Shown here: positions 59,647-64,000 of the stretch, piece by piece
Position numbering within the stretch: the first letter of the stretch is position 1
Layout of the letters: each line of letters opens with the position of its first letter
From: Nematostella vectensis
Lineage: Eukaryota > Cnidaria > Anthozoa > Actiniaria > Edwardsiidae
Assembly: GCF_932526225.1 (NCBI RefSeq)
Contig: NC_064048.1
Span: 335,340-399,339 of the forward strand
Direction: 5' to 3'
Length of the DNA stretch: 64,000 nt
The notes under the pieces: generated by a model
Told to the model about the DNA's origin: nothing
The model's input: only the letters and a program-made list of their open reading frames with translations
Database searches by the model: none
Program-made: the position numbers and the translations under genes

Positions 59647-60194
59647 TGGGGCTCCCAAGTTTTAAGGTGTCTTAAGACACTCCCTAAGTCTATTGACTTT
59701 TCATTCGCTAAACGTGAGTAAACATATTTTAGGTTCTACTTCGTCTGACAGACAGTCAGGGCTGAAAGAAAACGTGTTTTAAAGTGATCCTATACCAGAC
59801 GTACACTGTGAATATCGTCATGTCATAAACAAGGTTGGCGGGCAGTCTATACGGAGTCAATTTGAAACCCTGAATTAAATTAATCAGACGCCAACTTTAA
59901 GACAATAAACCGACACAAACAAATAATACTAATGGGGGAGAGAGAAAACACATTAGAACTCTTGAAAATCGGTAAATGTGAAACTTCTCTAGAGAAAATA
60001 ATTGTTGTCCAATCAGATCGGGCGTGCTTTTCACTATATTTCTATTCTCCTTCTTGGCTTGTTTGACCTTAGACAAAATAACCACCCAACTTAAAATAAA
60101 TTAGAAATGATGCAGTTATTTAAACCATGTTTTGAAAAGTTCAAATTGTCTAAATTGAATCATTATACACTACACTCGTTTTCGTAAAAGAACC

Positions 60195-61130
60195 TTTTTT
60201 TATAAGATCGTCCAGCCTGAGATTTCAGCAAATTATAAGATAATGCTATGAATATACCGAGTCTAAGGTAGCAGAAAATATTGCTTGGTTAGTTTTTTGA
60301 GTTCTTAAATGCTTAATAAAATTGTGTTCATGATCGCTCTTCCTGTTCTAGGGGTCAGGGTGCAAAAATATATTCTATTAAATTAAATATATCCTATTAA
60401 ATTGTTCCTTAACAGGGATTATAAAAGATCTGTAAATTAACAAAATCGAATTCTTTTCTTTTCCTGAGAAAAACGGCTTTAAATTCGCTGTCAAGGCCCA
60501 ATAAATCTAAACCGCGGGTACTATGCGAAGTAGTATGCGAAGGGTCGAAAATTAGGCTTTATTTCGGATTTTTTCGGACGCTACTGTTCTACAGCCGATA
60601 CCATCTTTGTATACGAAGGTAGGAAAGCCTCCAGAGCAAAATGGCGGCCGCGAAATCATATACCCAAGAAATTCGAGAGCAAGACAGCCGAAAATTACTC
60701 TGGGATGTTTTGATGCCGATTTTTTTTTACAGGGCAATTACCAATTTTATGATTTACTTATTAACTTATTGACAAAAATTTATGGGCTAGGCTAGGATTA
60801 TAGATTTTTCTAGCAGATCACAATAAAGGCTATTTTGAGGGGTTCTGTTTAAATCCCTGTTTGACTTCATTTTCCCTGAAAAACAGTCGTTGCCATAGTG
60901 ATCAAGATAACATGATCAGGGCGTGGCAACTCAAATCCCCAACCATACCAGGCGTTGTTTATACGTTGATTTCGTTGTATGGAACGTTCTAAGCACTTTT
61001 CATAATTGTTCAAAAATGAACTATGGGACCCCTATTTATTACATTAATTGGGTATTATAATTTTTTTTTAAACAAAAAATCAAGAACATCGTTAAAAACA
61101 TTTTCAGCCTTAAAATGTTCCAAGTGAAAC
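60195..61130. repeat. Dispersed repeat pieces related to 16.97-17.22 kb
   Basis: The block TCAGCAAATTATAAGATAAT near 60220 corresponds to TCACCAAATGCTAAGAACAT near 17000. The block AAAACATTTTCAGCCTTAAA near 61086 is also present near 17193. Order is the same, but spacing is larger here, so an insertion lies between. Confidence 0.55.
60641..60772 (+). CDS. Possible short ORF beginning MAAAKSYTQEIREQ (43 aa)
   Basis: ATG in an excellent context (CAAAATGGCGGCCGCG). The first 25 codons look protein-like, then the frame runs into a T-rich tract ending in TTTTACAG, which resembles an acceptor. It could be a first exon, but no donor is visible; alternatively the ATGGCGGC is a YY1-type promoter motif. 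Confidence 0.2.
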   Translation: MAAAKSYTQEIREQDSRKLLWDVLMPIFFYRAITNFMIYLLTY

Positions 61131-61139
61131 GAAGTGTCC

Positions 61140-63250
61140 TTTTAAAAGACTCGTATCTTTGTAAGAATTTCATTTTTTCGTTATCCAAAAGGGACGGGCT
61201 TTCTATCACATGCTCTCCTAGGCATCACTTACGCGGGTCATGTGTTCCGTGATGACAACAGCCACCCTACCGTACTCCTAAGAGACCACAGAATCCCTTC
61301 TAAATATCAGAAGTCGAAAATAGAATTGTAATTCTATTGTTTCTAATGTTTCTTTTGCATTTCTAGTTTCCTTTATGTTGACATGTACCAGCGTTCTGAT
61401 GAAGTTTGCTCACTTCGCACGCATAGTTAACCACCGGAGACGTTGGTTTTAGTAGAAAAAGGATTATGCTTTGCACACACCTGTTCTCGAACCTTGGTCC
61501 AAAGAAAATATGTGAATTTGATCAAGGCACACTTCCCTTTTTAATGTGGATGAGACGTACGCGTCAAACTTTCCATTTCAGTCTGACAGAAAAAAGTTAA
61601 TCAACTCGGTTCTTTGTTTTTTCGTATCTTGAGTAACTTATAACGCTTATAATGCTGGATTTTTAGCTGTTAAGTAAACCCAGACGTTTTATCTGGCTTT
61701 TGATAACGCAATCATTTTTGGTATTGCTATAATGCAATACCTGCCACACAGTAAACATTTGCGTTTGCCTAACGTTCTCCTTGTCAGAACTTTAGTTATT
61801 CTGACAAAATTTCTTGACGGCTGGATTGCGTAAAAGGACTTTCCCAAAGTTTCTTCAAACGGTCAGTGCAAACAATAGTCTTTATGCCCTTCTAAGTGGT
61901 TTGCTAAAAAAAAGCGCTACCATAGGACGTGCCGCGGGAAGAGCGATAGATTACTGGGGTTTTTAAAAGTCTGCGAACTCTCGCTGATTGGCTAGCACTG
62001 GAATTTTTTCCAATCACGCCACCTCTTCTCAAGGTGCTGACCAATAAAAAGGCGCCAAATGTAATTCCGCTAGTTGGAATGACGAAAGCCACAGAAAGCG
62101 ATTTATCATATTTTGAAAGAGAGTTCGCAGAGAGTTCACAGTAAAGTTTTTTTTTTTTAAGAATGACATATGATTTGAAATGGAGAACATTGTTCGCTAG
62201 ATTAAAACACTTACTTTAAGCGTGTATAAAATACTTACTTATATTATTTTTCGATGCGTGTAGGACTACACTTCGCTTTCACCCACGTTTTCCGGAATCT
62301 AGTCATGGATTTTTAACTTCTCTATTTATACCTATTCATGCAAAAGTATTAGTTACTTAGTATACGTTATACCTGCCGGATACGTGTTCTTGCTCATGGT
62401 TAATGGTTATTTGCTACTTGCTACTCTTCCTTTTAGAGTAGGGCACGTATTATCAGACAAGGGGAAAGCAGCGATGACATGGTATTAGGAAAAAAAAAAC
62501 AAGTCACGTTTTCTAAAAATATAGTGTAATAATATGAAGTATAAAACTAGTACAAGGAGGGAACAAAATATAAAAAGTCTGCCTCTTGATTGCCTCTTGC
62601 TACCACTGCTAGTGGGGCTATTCTGAACTCCAGTATTTTGCTAAATAAGGGCACGTAATTGTTGGTAGAAATTGTGGCGGAAACAAAATCGCAACTAGAA
62701 CCCATATTTGTACATTAGACCGATCTCGGTGGCATTAAAGATTTTATCGACTTATTAAAGACTTCATTTCGTTATTTGTCACAACAAAACAATCCGGGAA
62801 TTTTTATTCGTTCGTCACCCATTCGACTTATTTACAGCAGTCTGATTAAAGCAGTCTAATCTATTTCTGTTGCATACCTTTGTTTAACCGAGAGACAGCG
62901 ACATCTCAGGTTAAAGGGTAAAGCAGATTGCGACAAATTGTAAAAACGGACGGATTGAGTAAAACATATTTTTGGGGTGACTTTTGTCTTTCTAACTCCT
63001 ATAGAAACAAATGTCTGTCTTCAGTTTCATCTAGTTAAAATGCGCAATGATTAGGTCGGTTATGAGGAATGCTCAGTAGAATAAGGAGATATGTGTTATT
63101 TCATGCTCTCCGACGTTGATAACTCGCAACTGGCAAACAACGGGTGTCACGACTTTTGTACGACACGAGCTCTACCCCACTTGTGTACGGTAAATAGCCC
63201 TCGAGATAAGGGAGACACGCCATTACGAATGACCTAGCGTGAAATGCAGG
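61140..63250. other. Intergenic DNA, possible CCAAT-rich promoter near 62000
   Basis: Between 61985 and 62060 there are CCAAT boxes in both orientations (GATTGGC, CCAATCA, CCAATAAA) and an E2F-like GGCGCCAAA. This clustering is promoter-like, but no associated coding exon was recognised on either strand. Confidence 0.3.
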
Positions 63251-64000
63251 CGTCTACCCGGTGTGTTATATATCGAAAAACCAGCCTCGAGCGTTTTATA
63301 GCCGCCATCTTGGATTTTATAATGTTTTTTTTTTGCTAAAAAAAACCCACCATTATCAAGCAGCCAATGGGTTGGGGTGGTGTAGTGGTGTGCGCGCGTC
63401 CTGCTGTATTTGTTGTGAACACTACTTTATTAGTTCAATACTTTTTTGGCTTTGTCCGATTACATTTGTCTTCAAACAAAAAACTGTCGAAAATCCGAAT
63501 TTTCGTATAAAAGGCTAAAACAGTGCGTCTGTTGAGGCCACATTTGTAATAGCCTGCTATATTTGTTATAACGGACACATTTTTAATAAGGTAGGCCACA
63601 TTTGTAATAAACTGATATCTGATATCTCATGAAAGAGATATCACTTGGTAGGTATCACTTTGTAGGCGTCATAAGAAACAAAGATAAAAGATATGTCATG
63701 ATAGACACATCGTCAGGCTGTCAAACATGCAAGATGTCATGCGAGTGTCAATAACTTGAGACAGAATGGTCACGTGATGTATGACGTCATCGACGACGAC
63801 ATCGAAATATTCATATGAAGTTGAAACATCGTCGGACCGTTACAAGCAGTCATAAAGCTTTATATTAAAATTATCGGACAAAAATAATCAAAGTTCTGGT
63901 TTGGAGCTCTGCTTTTAGGCAGTGCCTTAAGTTATCTGATAAACAAGAAAAATTTGATTTTTCTAAGTGAAAGGAAGACGTTATTCAAAATGACGTCATC
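63251..64000. other. Right edge, repeats and CRE-type sites
   Basis: GCCACATTTGTAATA is repeated near 63538 and 63595. TGACGTCA occurs at 63782 and 63990. CCAAGATGGCGGC (minus strand, 63302-63314) is a YY1-type site. GCTTTTAGGCAGTGCCT near 63910 resembles GCCTTTAGGCAGTGCCT near 6729, a dispersed repeat. No gene recognised. Confidence 0.4.

Noticed and set aside
63365-63400. tRNA or SINE-like A-box (GGTGTAGTGGTGTGCGC)
   Set aside because: No matching B-box, acceptor stem or T-arm follows at tRNA spacing.

Overview
The window looks like nuclear DNA of a metazoan, most probably an anthozoan cnidarian such as a sea anemone of the Nematostella type. The grounds are spliced genes with GT-AG introns, an intronless rhodopsin-class GPCR, a SINHCAF/FAM60A gene, decayed non-LTR and Penelope-like retroelements, many MITE-like inverted repeats, and an unusually high load of minisatellites. 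The species call is an inference from these traits. No bacterial operons, rRNA, tRNA or CRISPR array were found.

Layout. 1-1.7 kb: retroelement fragments (non-LTR reverse transcriptase on both strands, then the 3' end of a Penelope-like element) followed by a type I hammerhead ribozyme with a complete conserved core. 1.9-4.75 kb: a 2.27-kb element with inverted ends inserted in a 75/85-bp satellite. 5-9 kb: interspersed repeats, poly-G/C tracts and a small MITE. 9.4-10.1 kb: an unrecognised 235-residue ORF. 13.6 kb and 22.4 kb: first exons of two related small basic secreted proteins, with a candidate terminal exon at 24.87 kb. 15-26 kb: AT-rich repeats, microsatellites and two minisatellites. 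26.9-30.5 kb: reverse-transcriptase fragments on the minus strand separated by a 2-kb segment bounded by ~125-bp inverted repeats. 30.77-34.39 kb: a three-exon SINHCAF gene (plus strand) with a TTAA-flanked transposon in intron 2 and a G-rich 3' UTR. 35.06-40.29 kb: a 37-bp minisatellite with 481-bp higher-order structure. 43.4-44.9 kb: a 30-bp array split by a 1-kb insertion. 44.98-46.16 kb: a GPCR gene on the minus strand. 47.2-49.2, 50.5-50.9, 51.5-53.1 and 56.2-56.6 kb: four more minisatellites. 57-64 kb: mostly repeats and unique DNA with a few weak candidate exons.

The two secure cellular genes are unrelated in function: SINHCAF is a subunit of the SIN3-HDAC corepressor and the GPCR is a membrane receptor, probably for a peptide. 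The two secreted-protein exons are the best candidate for something little described at protein level. The hammerhead ribozyme in the Penelope-like remnant is the clearest functional RNA. About 11 kb of the window is tandem repeat.
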